The notes under the pieces: model-generated
What the model saw: only the letters and a program-made list of their open reading frames with translations
The model's database searches: none
What the model was told of the DNA's origin: nothing
Source of the DNA: Microtetraspora sp. NBRC 16547
GTDB taxonomy: Bacteria > Actinomycetota > Actinomycetes > Streptosporangiales > Streptosporangiaceae
Direction of reading: 5' to 3'
DNA length: 64,000 nucleotides
Assembly: GCF_030268965.1 (NCBI RefSeq)
Contig: NZ_BSSE01000011.1
Span: forward strand, 124,001-188,000
Shown: in pieces, positions 18,081-25,562 of the stretch
Numbering within the stretch: position 1 is the first letter of the stretch
Layout: the number at the start of each line of letters is the position of its first letter
Position numbers and translations under genes: made by a program

Positions 18081-18302
18081 ATGAAGGCGTTCACGGGTGT
18101 CGAGGAGTTCGAGAAGGCCGTCGGCGCCCACCTGGGCTACAGCGACTGGCACACGATCACCCAGGCGCAGATCGATGCCGAGCTTCTCGACGTCACCCGC
18201 GGCGCCAACGGTGCCCGGGCGACCGTCCGTGTCATCGTCGAACGGGAGGGCAGTGACAAGCCCGCCTGCGTGGCCGAGACCGTCCTGCTGGTGGTGGCCT
18301 GA
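18081..18302 (+). pseudogene. Internally deleted MaoC-type enoyl-CoA hydratase relic
   Basis: A 73-aa frame with the N-terminus of actinobacterial MaoC hydratases (FTGVEEFEKAVGAHLGYSDW, then HTITQAQID) joined directly to their C-terminus (AELLDVTRGANGARATVRV, ending DKPACVAETVLLVVA). A normal member is about 150 aa. The missing middle carries the hot-dog-fold catalytic Asp/His segment (FADATGDxQWIHxD), so the product should be inactive. A GAGGAGGCGCTG box precedes the ATG and the frame is intact. It lies 1 base before the kinase gene. Confidence 0.7.
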
Positions 18303-18303
18303 C

Positions 18304-19362
18304 ATGCCAGGCCAGGACAAGCGCGACATCGCCCCGAGCCACGACGACCCTCCCGGCGTGGATCTGGCCCGGGTCTCGGCGTACCTCGCCGATGCCGCGC
18401 CCGAGCTGGTCAGTGGCCCGCTCCGAGCGGAGGTGATCGCCGGTGGCAAGTCGAACCTCACCTACCTGGTGAGTGACGGTGCCAGCGAGTGGATCTTGCG
18501 TCGGCCCCCGCTGGGGCACGTGCTCGCCACCGCGCACGATATGGCCCGGGAGTACCGTGTGATCTCCGCGCTTGGTCCCACCGACGTCCCGGTTCCGCGG
18601 ACGTACGCGCTCTGTGAGGACCCCGGCGTGATCGGTGCACCGTTCTACGTGATGGAGAAGGTCGAGGGGACGCCGTACCGGACGGCTTCCCAGCTCGAGC
18701 CGCTCGGCCGGGATCGGACTCGCGCGATCTGCACGCGGATGGTCGACACTCTCGCCGTTCTGCACGCTGTGGATCCGGCGGCCGTCGCACTGTCCGACTT
18801 CGGGCGGCCGGACGGGTTTCTGCAGCGGCAGGTACGACGCTGGAAGAAGCAGCTCGACGCATCGTACAGCCGGGACCTGGCCGGCGCGGAGGAGCTACAC
18901 CGACTGCTCCTGGCGAGAGTGCCCGGGCTGTCGGCCCCCGCGATCGTGCACGGGGACTTCCGGCTCGACAACCTGCTCGTCGACACCTCGGACGACGTCG
19001 TCTCGGTGCTGGATTGGGAGATGGCAACACTCGGGGACTGCTTGACCGATTTCGCCTTGATGCTGGTCTACCAGCGTCTGGCGACATCCGGGATCGACTA
19101 CGCCGTATCCGACGTCTCGACCGCACCCGGCTACCTCTCCGACAGCGAGATCATGAATCGCTACTCCGTCGCCGGTGGCCGGCCCCTGACGGATATGGGC
19201 TTCTACCTCGGGCTGGCCTACTTCAAGCTGGCCGTGATCCTCGAGGGCATCCACTACCGCCACATCCAAGGGAAGACCGTCGGAGCCGGGTTCGACACGG
19301 TCGGCACCGCCGTTGAGCCCCTGATCAAAGCCGGACTCGACTCAGTGAGGGAAAACCACTGA
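18304..19362 (+). CDS. APH-like phosphotransferase of the ACAD10/11 (LvaA) type
   Basis: A 352-aa aminoglycoside-phosphotransferase-fold kinase. It has an N-lobe [19 protein letters not shown], the catalytic loop [14 protein letters not shown] and the metal-binding DWEMATLGD. In ACAD10/11 and in the Pseudomonas LvaA/LvaC system, such a kinase phosphorylates the 4-hydroxyl of a 4-hydroxyacyl-CoA so that the partner ACAD can eliminate phosphate. The ACAD11-type gene follows with a TGATG overlap, which fits that pairing. I chose the ATG at 18304; frames starting earlier overlap the MaoC relic. Confidence 0.88.
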   Translation: MPGQDKRDIAPSHDDPPGVDLARVSAYLADAAPELVSGPLRAEVIAGGKSNLTYLVSDGASEWILRRPPLGHVLATAHDMAREYRVISALGPTDVPVPRTYALCEDPGVIGAPFYVMEKVEGTPYRTASQLEPLGRDRTRAICTRMVDTLAVLHAVDPAAVALSDFGRPDGFLQRQVRRWKKQLDASYSRDLAGAEELHRLLLARVPGLSAPAIVHGDFRLDNLLVDTSDDVVSVLDWEMATLGDCLTDFALMLVYQRLATSGIDYAVSDVSTAPGYLSDSEIMNRYSVAGGRPLTDMGFYLGLAYFKLAVILEGIHYRHIQGKTVGAGFDTVGTAVEPLIKAGLDSVRENH

Positions 19363-20585
19363 TGGACTTCGCATTCGACGCCAAGACCGAGGAACTGCGC
19401 GAACGGCTGCTCGCCTTCATGGACGAGTGCATCTACCCCGCAGAGCCCGTGTTCGACGAACAGCTTGCCGCACTCGAGAACCCCTGGGCCTGGTCCACGG
19501 TCCCGGTGCTGCAGGAGCTGCGCGCCGAGGCGCGGGAACGTGGACTGTGGAACCTCTTCCTTCCGGGAGAGTTCGGTGCCGGACTTACTAACCTGCAGTA
19601 CGCGCCGCTGGCCGAGCTCACCGGACGTAGCTCCCGGATCGCTCCCGCGGCACTCAACTGTGCTGCGCCGGACACCGGCAACATGGAAGTGCTGGCCATG
19701 TTCGGTACCGAAGAGCAGCGGAAGCGGTGGCTCCACCCGCTGCTGGCCGGTGAGATCCGGTCCTCCTTCGCGATGACCGAGCCCGACGTCGCCTCCTCCG
19801 ACGCGACCAACATCAGCACCCGCATCGAGAGGGACGGCGATTCCTACGTCATCAACGGACGCAAGTGGTGGATCACCGGGGCCATGAACCCCAACGCCGA
19901 GATCTTCATCGTCATGGGGAAAACAGACCCGACGGCGGACCGGCACAGGCAGCAGTCGATGATCTTGGTCCCGCGTGACACGCCTGGAGTGACGGTTAGG
20001 CGCGGCATGCACGTGTTCGGGTACGACGACCACGACCACGGTGGCCACGCAGAACTCGAGCTCAAGAATGTCTGCGTGCCCGCCGAGAACCTGATCGGCG
20101 GCGAGGGGGAGGGGTTCGCGATCGCGCAGGCACGCCTCGGTCCGGGCCGGATCCATCACTGCATGCGGTCGATCGGTGTCGCGGAGCGGGCGATCGAGCT
20201 GATGTGCCGGCGCGCCTCGGAGCGGGTCGCTTTCGGCAAGCCCCTCTCCGAGCAGGGAGTCATCCGCGACTGGATCGCCGAGTCTCGGGTTCGGGTCGAA
20301 CAGCTGCGGCTCCTGGTGCTCAAGACCGCCTGGTTGATGGACGTCGTCGGTACTAAGGGCGCCCACACTGAAATCCAGGCCATCAAAATTGCCACACCCA
20401 AGACCGTGGAATGGATCCTGGACAAGGCGATCCAGGTGCACGGGGCCGGTGGTCTCAGCCAGGACTTCCCCCTCGCTGCCGCATTCGCCGGGATCCGAAC
20501 GCTCCGGTTCGCCGACGGCCCAGACGAGGTGCACAAGAACTCACTGGCCCGCAACGAACTTAAGCGGCAGACAGTAACTAACTAA
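19362..20585 (+). CDS. Acyl-CoA dehydrogenase of the ACAD10/11 (LvaC) type
   Basis: A 407-aa flavoprotein. Blocks: [59 protein letters not shown] and [10 protein letters not shown]. The [10 protein letters not shown] ending replaces YEGTSE and marks the ACAD10/11 family, whose members convert a 4-phosphoacyl-CoA to an enoyl-CoA. It overlaps the APH-like kinase gene by one base (TGATG) and ends the operon. 4-Hydroxyacyl-CoA as substrate is inferred from the family, not shown here. Confidence 0.9.
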   Translation: MDFAFDAKTEELRERLLAFMDECIYPAEPVFDEQLAALENPWAWSTVPVLQELRAEARERGLWNLFLPGEFGAGLTNLQYAPLAELTGRSSRIAPAALNCAAPDTGNMEVLAMFGTEEQRKRWLHPLLAGEIRSSFAMTEPDVASSDATNISTRIERDGDSYVINGRKWWITGAMNPNAEIFIVMGKTDPTADRHRQQSMILVPRDTPGVTVRRGMHVFGYDDHDHGGHAELELKNVCVPAENLIGGEGEGFAIAQARLGPGRIHHCMRSIGVAERAIELMCRRASERVAFGKPLSEQGVIRDWIAESRVRVEQLRLLVLKTAWLMDVVGTKGAHTEIQAIKIATPKTVEWILDKAIQVHGAGGLSQDFPLAAAFAGIRTLRFADGPDEVHKNSLARNELKRQTVTN

Positions 20586-20604
20586 GAGCGCCCGGCAATA
20601 GGGA

Positions 20605-20882
20605 TCACTTCAGTCGCTTGGTCGTCGGGCGAGTGTCCCAGCGGTAAAGCTTGCGGGCGCGTTGGATGAGTTGACGTACGGTGACGAGCGCGGCGGACAG
20701 GTACAGGTAGAAGTACATGATCTGGCCGTCGCGGTCGGTGTAGCGGCGGCAGGGTCGCACCCATCCCTGAGACGACGCCTGATCGTCCGATCCGAGCAGG
20801 CTGCCGTCGCGATCCGTTCGTATCCCGATCCATGGACCAGAGCATCGATGACGTGCTCGAACACCACACGAGAAATCGTCAA
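20605..20882 (-). pseudogene. Frameshifted small transposase-like relic
   Basis: Reading leftwards from 20882, one frame gives ISRVVFEHVIDALVHGSGY then ERIATAACSDRTIRRRLRD, which looks like an HTH from a transposase-type ORF. The reading then shifts frame near 20770 to CRRYTDRDGQIMYFYLYLSA, continuing ALVTVRQLIQRARKLYRWD and ending TTKRLK-stop at 20605. The two halves make one protein only if a frameshift is allowed. It lies between the end of the catabolic operon and an IS256 relic. Confidence 0.5.
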
Positions 20883-20905
20883 GACCTGTGGATCAAAAGA
20901 GTTAG

Positions 20906-21382
20906 CTATCGGCGTTGCTCAGTCAGCCAGCGGTCGGCGGCCGTTCGAACGCGTCGTGTCCTTCCCTCGCTGGCGAGCAGGCGCAGTGCAGCCGGTGAAG
21001 TGAGGATCTGCACGGCTGTGCGCTGGAACCAGTCGGAGGCAGCAAGAAGATCCTCCGGCCTCCAGGGGGCATTGACGGCGATCACCCTGAGCAGGGTCCA
21101 TTCCTGCAGGCGGTGGACGAGGAACTCCTGCTCTCCGATCGCCATGGACATGGCGTGGAACCAGTCGGCGAACCCTGGGTCGTTGAGAAGTTGCGCCGCC
21201 CGCCGGTCCAGATGCCGGACCACCGCCGACTGCGCCATCACGGTATCCGGATCGCGCAGGACCGACCGCACCAGCTCGGCTTCCTCCTTCTGGCGGACAT
21301 CCGCCAGCTCCTGCAGGTAACGGGCAAACCGTTGATGTTCGTCGTCGGCCGGCAACTGCGCGGTATCGCTCCAGCCGCTCAC
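20906..21382 (-). CDS. Hypothetical protein coupled to an IS256-type transposase relic
   Basis: A 158-aa mostly helical, soluble protein (DDEHQRFARYLQELADVRQ, DPDTVMAQSAVVRHLDRRAA, SDWFQRTAVQILTSPAAL). No domain is recognised with certainty. Its ATG overlaps the stop of the IS256 transposase tail by ATGA, so it was translated as a second cistron of that element. It may be a passenger or accessory gene of the insertion sequence, or a fused host gene. The frame is intact over its whole length. Confidence 0.6.
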   Translation of the reverse strand: MSGWSDTAQLPADDEHQRFARYLQELADVRQKEEAELVRSVLRDPDTVMAQSAVVRHLDRRAAQLLNDPGFADWFHAMSMAIGEQEFLVHRLQEWTLLRVIAVNAPWRPEDLLAASDWFQRTAVQILTSPAALRLLASEGRTRRVRTAADRWLTEQRR

Positions 21383-21636
21383 GCCGCCACCCCTTCGGGG
21401 CGTTCGACGAGCTTGCCGTCAATGAAGGTCGCCCCGGCGCGGACCAGGGCGACGAGATGGGGTGCGTTGACAGCGCGCCAGCGGGCCTGGGCTGACTCGA
21501 TCAGCTTGAACGCCATGGCCAGTCCGGCCGCCCGGGATCCGGGACCCTTGGTCACCTTCGTGCGGTGCCTGACCGTGGCAAACGTCGACTCGAGCATCGG
21601 GTGTGCCTTCCCAGCCGACGTTGACGCGTCGGCCAT
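21379..21636 (-). pseudogene. IS256-family transposase, C-terminal remnant
   Basis: About 75 residues match the end of Mutator/IS256 transposases: PMLESTFATVRHRTKVTKGP, then AMAFKLIESAQARWRAVNAP and HLVALVRAGATF. The last catalytic Glu of the DDE triad lies in the ESTFATVR block. All of the N-terminal and central catalytic region is absent, so the element is dead. The apparent first residues before HPMLES are not transposase-like. Confidence 0.8.
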
Positions 21637-21659
21637 GCGTGTGAGACCTCAAACGATCA

Positions 21660-21683
21660 CCGGGAAGGTACACCCCTTCCCGG
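21660..21683 (-). terminator. Hairpin after the minus-strand permease-SDR operon
   Basis: A perfect 9-bp stem CCGGGAAGG / CCTTCCCGG with a 6-base loop lies 47 bases beyond the SDR stop at 21730. The following minus-strand bases are only mildly T-rich (CGTTTGA), so efficiency is uncertain. Confidence 0.55.
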
Positions 21684-21729
21684 CCGATCCACAGATCTCA
21701 AGCATTGCTCGCCGGCGCGTCCGGGGGAC

Positions 21730-22431
21730 TCAGTGCTTGAAGGCGCCGCCATCGACGACGAGGGTCTGCCCGGTGAGGAACCCGGCCCCCGGCGAGAGAA
21801 GGAACCTAACCGGCTCGACGAAGTCGTCGGGAGTCGACTCGCGCTTGATGACGCGGGTCAGGACCGTGGCCGGTTCGGTGTGGCTGATGGACTCCGTCAT
21901 GGGGGTGCGCACGAGGCCCGGGGCGATCGTGTTGACCGTGATCCGGCGCGGGCCGAGCTCCTCGGCGATGCTGCGGGCGAAGCCGATGACGCCGGCCTTG
22001 GAGGCGACGTAGGCCGCGGCATTCGCCGGGCCCTTGAACGCGGTGGCCGAGGCGAACAGCACGATTCGGCCGCCGTCGGCGACGAGCGGGGCGAGCGTCT
22101 GGGTCATCGCGAGGGTGCCGTGGAGGTTGACCGTGAGGATGCGCTCCCACTCCGGGCGCGGCATGGTGAAGAACTCGGCGAAGGTCGCGACCGCTGCGCA
22201 GTGGACGAAACCGTCGATGCTCCCGTGCTGCTCGCGGATCGTGCTGGCGACGCGCTCCGCGTCGCCAGCATCCGTGATGTCCGCCTCGATGTATGCGACC
22301 CCGGCCAAGGGGGCGGCGGGCCGCTCCCGGTCGATGACGACGAGGGGCCACTCGTCACCGAGGGCCGCCACCAGGGCTGCCCCGATGCCCGAGCATCCGC
22401 CGGTGATGACGAGGGGCGCCTGCGGGCTCAC
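21730..22431 (-). CDS. SDR-family oxidoreductase
   Basis: A 233-aa SDR with a slightly unusual cofactor loop (ITGGCSGIGAALV), HCAAV in place of NNAG, the catalytic Ser in VLFASATAFKG, and YVASK with Tyr and Lys. It ends TLVVDGGAFKH. The GTG start lies 7 bases after the permease stop and uses the AGGTGA at that stop as its ribosome binding site. The pair is transcribed away from the monooxygenase operon and is probably part of the same pathway. Confidence 0.88.
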   Translation of the reverse strand: MSPQAPLVITGGCSGIGAALVAALGDEWPLVVIDRERPAAPLAGVAYIEADITDAGDAERVASTIREQHGSIDGFVHCAAVATFAEFFTMPRPEWERILTVNLHGTLAMTQTLAPLVADGGRIVLFASATAFKGPANAAAYVASKAGVIGFARSIAEELGPRRITVNTIAPGLVRTPMTESISHTEPATVLTRVIKRESTPDDFVEPVRFLLSPGAGFLTGQTLVVDGGAFKH

Positions 22432-22438
22432 CGGCCGC

Positions 22439-23296
22439 TCACCTGGCCCGCTTGCGGACCAGGCGCTCGAGGGCCGAGATCGTGTAGTCGAGGGCGGTGG
22501 ACATCAGGCCCATCGCGAGCAGGACGGCGAAGGACTCCGCGACCTGGAAGTTGTTGGTCATGACGACGAGTCGCTGGCCGAGACCGGTGTAGGCGCCGAC
22601 CATCTCGGAGACGACCGCGCCGAGGACGGAGTAGACGGCGCCGAGGCGCAGTCCGCCCGTGATGGTGGGCAGTGCACTCGGGAACTCGACCTTGACGAAG
22701 CGCTGCACCGGGGACATCGACAGGGACTTGGCGAGGGTGTCGATGTCGTGGTCGATGCCGCGCAGCGCGCTCGCGGTGTTGGTGAGCAGGACGAAGTAGA
22801 CGACGCTGGCCGCGACGAGTGCCTTGGGGGCGACGCCGAGCCCGAACCACAGGATGAAGATCGGGGCGAGGGCGGGTCGGGGAAGGCTGTTGGCCAGCGT
22901 AAGGAACGGCCCTGCGGCGCGATCCAGGACGGGCCACCGGGCGAGGGCGACACCGCTGAGGATGCCGAGCGCGGCACCGCTCACCAGCCCAGCCATCGCT
23001 CCGCCGAACGTGCTGGCCACGTCGGTCCAGAACCGCGGTTCGGTCAGCTGGGTCACGAACGCGCTGATGACCTCGTCGGGCGACGAGACGAGCAGCGGGT
23101 CGATGAACTTGCGGCTGCTGGCCACATACCACACGCTGACGAAGATGGCCGCGACCCCGATGCGGATCGCCCACGTGAGGATCGTTTCCTTGCGCCGGGC
23201 AGCGCGGCGCTCGGCGAAGATGACACGTTCCATTGCCTCCGCGGACGTGCTGGTCGCCGTCGGGGGACTGGTCTGGGTCTGGACGGGAGTGGTCAT
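22439..23296 (-). CDS. ABC transporter permease (SsuC/TauC-like)
   Basis: A 285-aa membrane protein with about six spans. Coupling-loop region: AKSLSMSPVQRFVKVEFPSAL. Of three possible starts I chose the ATG at 23296, preceded by AGAAAG at 6 bases; 23314 and 23425 are in frame. It has no ATPase on its own strand. The matching ATPase is divergent at 23840, so the importer is split across the intergenic region. No binding protein lies nearby. Confidence 0.88.
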   Translation of the reverse strand: MTTPVQTQTSPPTATSTSAEAMERVIFAERRAARRKETILTWAIRIGVAAIFVSVWYVASSRKFIDPLLVSSPDEVISAFVTQLTEPRFWTDVASTFGGAMAGLVSGAALGILSGVALARWPVLDRAAGPFLTLANSLPRPALAPIFILWFGLGVAPKALVAASVVYFVLLTNTASALRGIDHDIDTLAKSLSMSPVQRFVKVEFPSALPTITGGLRLGAVYSVLGAVVSEMVGAYTGLGQRLVVMTNNFQVAESFAVLLAMGLMSTALDYTISALERLVRKRAR

Positions 23297-23345
23297 CGCG
23301 TTCTTTCTGGTCATGGCTCGCGCTCGGTGCCGGCCGCTGCTGCGG

Positions 23346-23486
23346 TCACAGGGGCTGTCGGATGAGGTCGACGTCCGCAGGCGTGGAGGTGTGGGGGCCG
23401 CCGGCTGCGACGATGGTGCCGCCACCCTGCGCGCGGAAGGTCGGCAGGCATGCAGCGCGGACTGTCGGGGTGGGAAGGGGAGCCAT
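23346..23486 (-). pseudogene. Internally deleted SDR relic
   Basis: A 46-aa frame with a strong GGGAGG box 6 bases before its ATG. It reads RAACLPTFRAQGGGTIV and then AAGGPHTSTPADVDLIRQPL. The first piece matches KACLPLFEAQGGGVIV (middle) and the second VAGGPHTSTPADVE (C-terminus) of the SDR at 1541. The segment between, with the catalytic Ser, Tyr and Lys, is missing, as is the cofactor-binding N-terminus. The two pieces meet at a GTC codon present in both, as expected for a microhomology deletion. Confidence 0.7.
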
Positions 23487-23839
23487 CCGATCCTCCCGTA
23501 GGCGTCGGTGTCCGGCTTGGATACGCCAGGTGAACAGGTCCAGAGTCGGGCCGGCCGGGCGGTGAGGCAATCGGTCTGGCCCTATCGGTGCGATAGTCGC
23601 TGCCCGGGCCGACTTTCCTTGACAGTCTTTCCGCTCGTCAATGACCATCACTGGACCGGTCGGATCGGGCCGGCTCGGCGTCACCGATTCAGCTCTGCGC
23701 CTCCGAGTGTGCTGCACCTCCGAGTGTGCTGCGCCTCCGAGTGTGCTGCGCCTCCGAGTGTGCTGCGTCCGCGAGGGTGGCGACGTCATCGACGAGTCCC
23801 GGGTTGTCCGGGTGAGAAGAACGGTGAGAAGGGACGACC
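23487..23839. other. Divergent promoter region of the BVMO operon
   Basis: This 353-base gap lies between the minus-strand SDR relic/permease and the plus-strand ABC ATPase. It must hold both promoters and carries the four 17-base tandem repeats at 23699-23766. No gene is supported here. Confidence 0.5.
23699..23766. repeat. Four tandem copies of a 17-bp repeat
   Basis: The unit GCCTCCGAGTGTGCTGC occurs at 23699, 23716 (first base A), 23733 and 23750 with no spacers. The array ends 73 bases before the ATPase start. At 17 bp it is between one and two helical turns and has no internal dyad. It could be a direct-repeat regulator site or simple slippage. Confidence 0.85.
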
Positions 23840-24685
23840 ATGACGGCTACCCCGCTGCTCAATGCACCCGGTGAGGCACGAGGTCTCGCCATCGACTTCG
23901 AACACGTGAACCACAGCTTCATCCACGGTGATCGGGCCGTGCGGGTACTCGACGACTTCAACCTCAACATAGAGCCGTCGCAGTTCGTCAGCATCGTCGG
24001 CCCTTCCGGGTGCGGCAAGACGACGGCGTTGTCGATGACCGGCGGCCTGCTGCGGGCCCGCGAAGGCTCGGTGCGCCTCGACGGCCGAGAGGTGACGTCC
24101 ACGTCGGCGGACGTGGCGTTCCTCTTCGCACGCGACGCTCTGATGCCGTGGCGCCGGGTGCGCAGCAACGTCGAGTTGGGTCTGGAGGTACGCGGCGTGC
24201 CCAAGGCCGAACGGCGCGAGCGTGCCACGGCCTGGCTGCGCCGGGTGCGGTTGCACGAGTTCGCGGAGTCGGACGTGCTGCACCTGTCGCAGGGCATGCG
24301 GCAGCGGGTTGCGATCGCTCGCACGCTCGCACAGAGCCCGCGGGTGGTCCTCATGGACGAGCCGTTCGCTGCGCTCGACGCGCAGACCCGGGCCCTGCAG
24401 CAGGAGGAGTTCATCCGGCTCTGGGAAGCCGAGCGGCCGACCGTGATCTTCGTGACCCACGACCTCGAGGAGGCGATCCTGCTCAGCGACCGTGTCATCC
24501 TCATGGCGAGCCGGCCCGGGCGCATCGTCGCCGACATGACGATCGACCTCGAGCGCCCACGCACCCAGGAGATGCGCAGCTCGGAGCGCTTCCGCGAGCT
24601 CGTGGTGAGCCTGTACGACCAGTTACGCCACGAGGTGGACGTGGCCGAGGCGCGTCGGCAGGAGTCCGGCGGCGATGACGACTGA
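23840..24685 (+). CDS. ABC transporter ATP-binding protein (SsuB/TauB-like)
   Basis: A 281-aa ATPase. Walker A GPSGCGKT is at residues 54-61, signature LSQGMRQ at 149-155, Walker B VLMDEP at 170-175 and the switch His at about 207. As in the ATPase at 6223, the Q-loop Gln is Ala (LFARDALMPWR, A97). It likely powers the divergent permease at 22439. It is the first gene of a six-gene operon, overlapping the following hydrolase by 11 bases. Confidence 0.93.
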   Translation: MTATPLLNAPGEARGLAIDFEHVNHSFIHGDRAVRVLDDFNLNIEPSQFVSIVGPSGCGKTTALSMTGGLLRAREGSVRLDGREVTSTSADVAFLFARDALMPWRRVRSNVELGLEVRGVPKAERRERATAWLRRVRLHEFAESDVLHLSQGMRQRVAIARTLAQSPRVVLMDEPFAALDAQTRALQQEEFIRLWEAERPTVIFVTHDLEEAILLSDRVILMASRPGRIVADMTIDLERPRTQEMRSSERFRELVVSLYDQLRHEVDVAEARRQESGGDDD

Positions 24686-25562
24686 CCCGTCGGGCAGCCT
24701 TCGTGCCAGCGACGGCACCACGCTGACCTACCGGGTCGTGGGCAGCGGCCCCGTCACGGTCACGGCCCTACACTCGTTGGCCCTCGACGGCACCTGGTTC
24801 GAGCCCCTGGCGCACGCGCTGGGAGCCGACTATCGCCTGGTGCTGCCCGACCTGCGCGGGCACGGCGGCAGTGGCAGCGGCCCGATGCCGATGAGCTTGG
24901 CGACCATGGCGGACGACGTCGTGGCGCTGTGGGACCACCTCGGCATCGAGTCGAGCGCGGTCATCGGCCTGTCGATGGGTGGCATGGTCGCCCAAGCGCT
25001 GGCTTCCGCCGCTCCGGACCGGGTCGACGCCCTCGTGCTGATCGCGACGGGTGGCTCCTTCACCGAGTCCGCGCGTGAGGGCACCCGGGCTCGGATCGCC
25101 GCGGTCCGTGCGCCCGGCGGGCTCGCCGCCATGGCCGACGACCTCATGGTCCGCTGGTTTGGGGACGGCCCCGACGTGCAGCGGTCCCTCGTGGACCGGG
25201 CCCGGGCGCAGTTCGTGGCGACCGACCCGCACGTGCATGCCGCGGTCCTCGAGGCGATGACCGACGTCGGCCTGTTCACGATGGACGGACTGACGGCCCC
25301 GGCCCTCGTGATCGCGAGCCGCGACGATGCCAGCAGCCCGTTGCCGGTGTCGCAGGAGCTCGCCTCCGGACTCCACCACTCCCGCCTCCAGGTCCTCCCT
25401 GGGACCCACCTGGCCGCTTTGACCGAGCCGGGCACCTACGCGGAGGCGATAGCGGCCTTCCTCGACGAGAACCGACGCTGTATGTCGTCCGCCGCGTCCC
25501 GAGGTGCCGCCGCGACGTCTGCCCGTGAGGCCGCAACGACCCAACCAACGGAGAAGCGATGA
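24675..25562 (+). CDS. Alpha/beta hydrolase (3-oxoadipate enol-lactonase/esterase-like)
   Basis: A 295-aa alpha/beta-fold hydrolase. The nucleophile Ser100 lies in VIGLSMGGMVAQ; LVLPDLRGHGGSG precedes it, and GTHLAAL near the end supplies the His. The shape of the core (LALDGTWFEPL, GLSMGGMVA) is like enol-lactone hydrolases and small esterases. Next to a Baeyer-Villiger monooxygenase it would be expected to open the ester or lactone product. The last ~30 residues are Ala/Thr-rich and beyond the core fold. Its stop overlaps the monooxygenase start as ATGA. Confidence 0.88.
   Translation: MTTDPSGSLRASDGTTLTYRVVGSGPVTVTALHSLALDGTWFEPLAHALGADYRLVLPDLRGHGGSGSGPMPMSLATMADDVVALWDHLGIESSAVIGLSMGGMVAQALASAAPDRVDALVLIATGGSFTESAREGTRARIAAVRAPGGLAAMADDLMVRWFGDGPDVQRSLVDRARAQFVATDPHVHAAVLEAMTDVGLFTMDGLTAPALVIASRDDASSPLPVSQELASGLHHSRLQVLPGTHLAALTEPGTYAEAIAAFLDENRRCMSSAASRGAAATSAREAATTQPTEKR

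Noticed and set aside
23699-23766. 17-bp repeats as a CRISPR array
   Set aside because: No spacers and too short; tandem repeats only.
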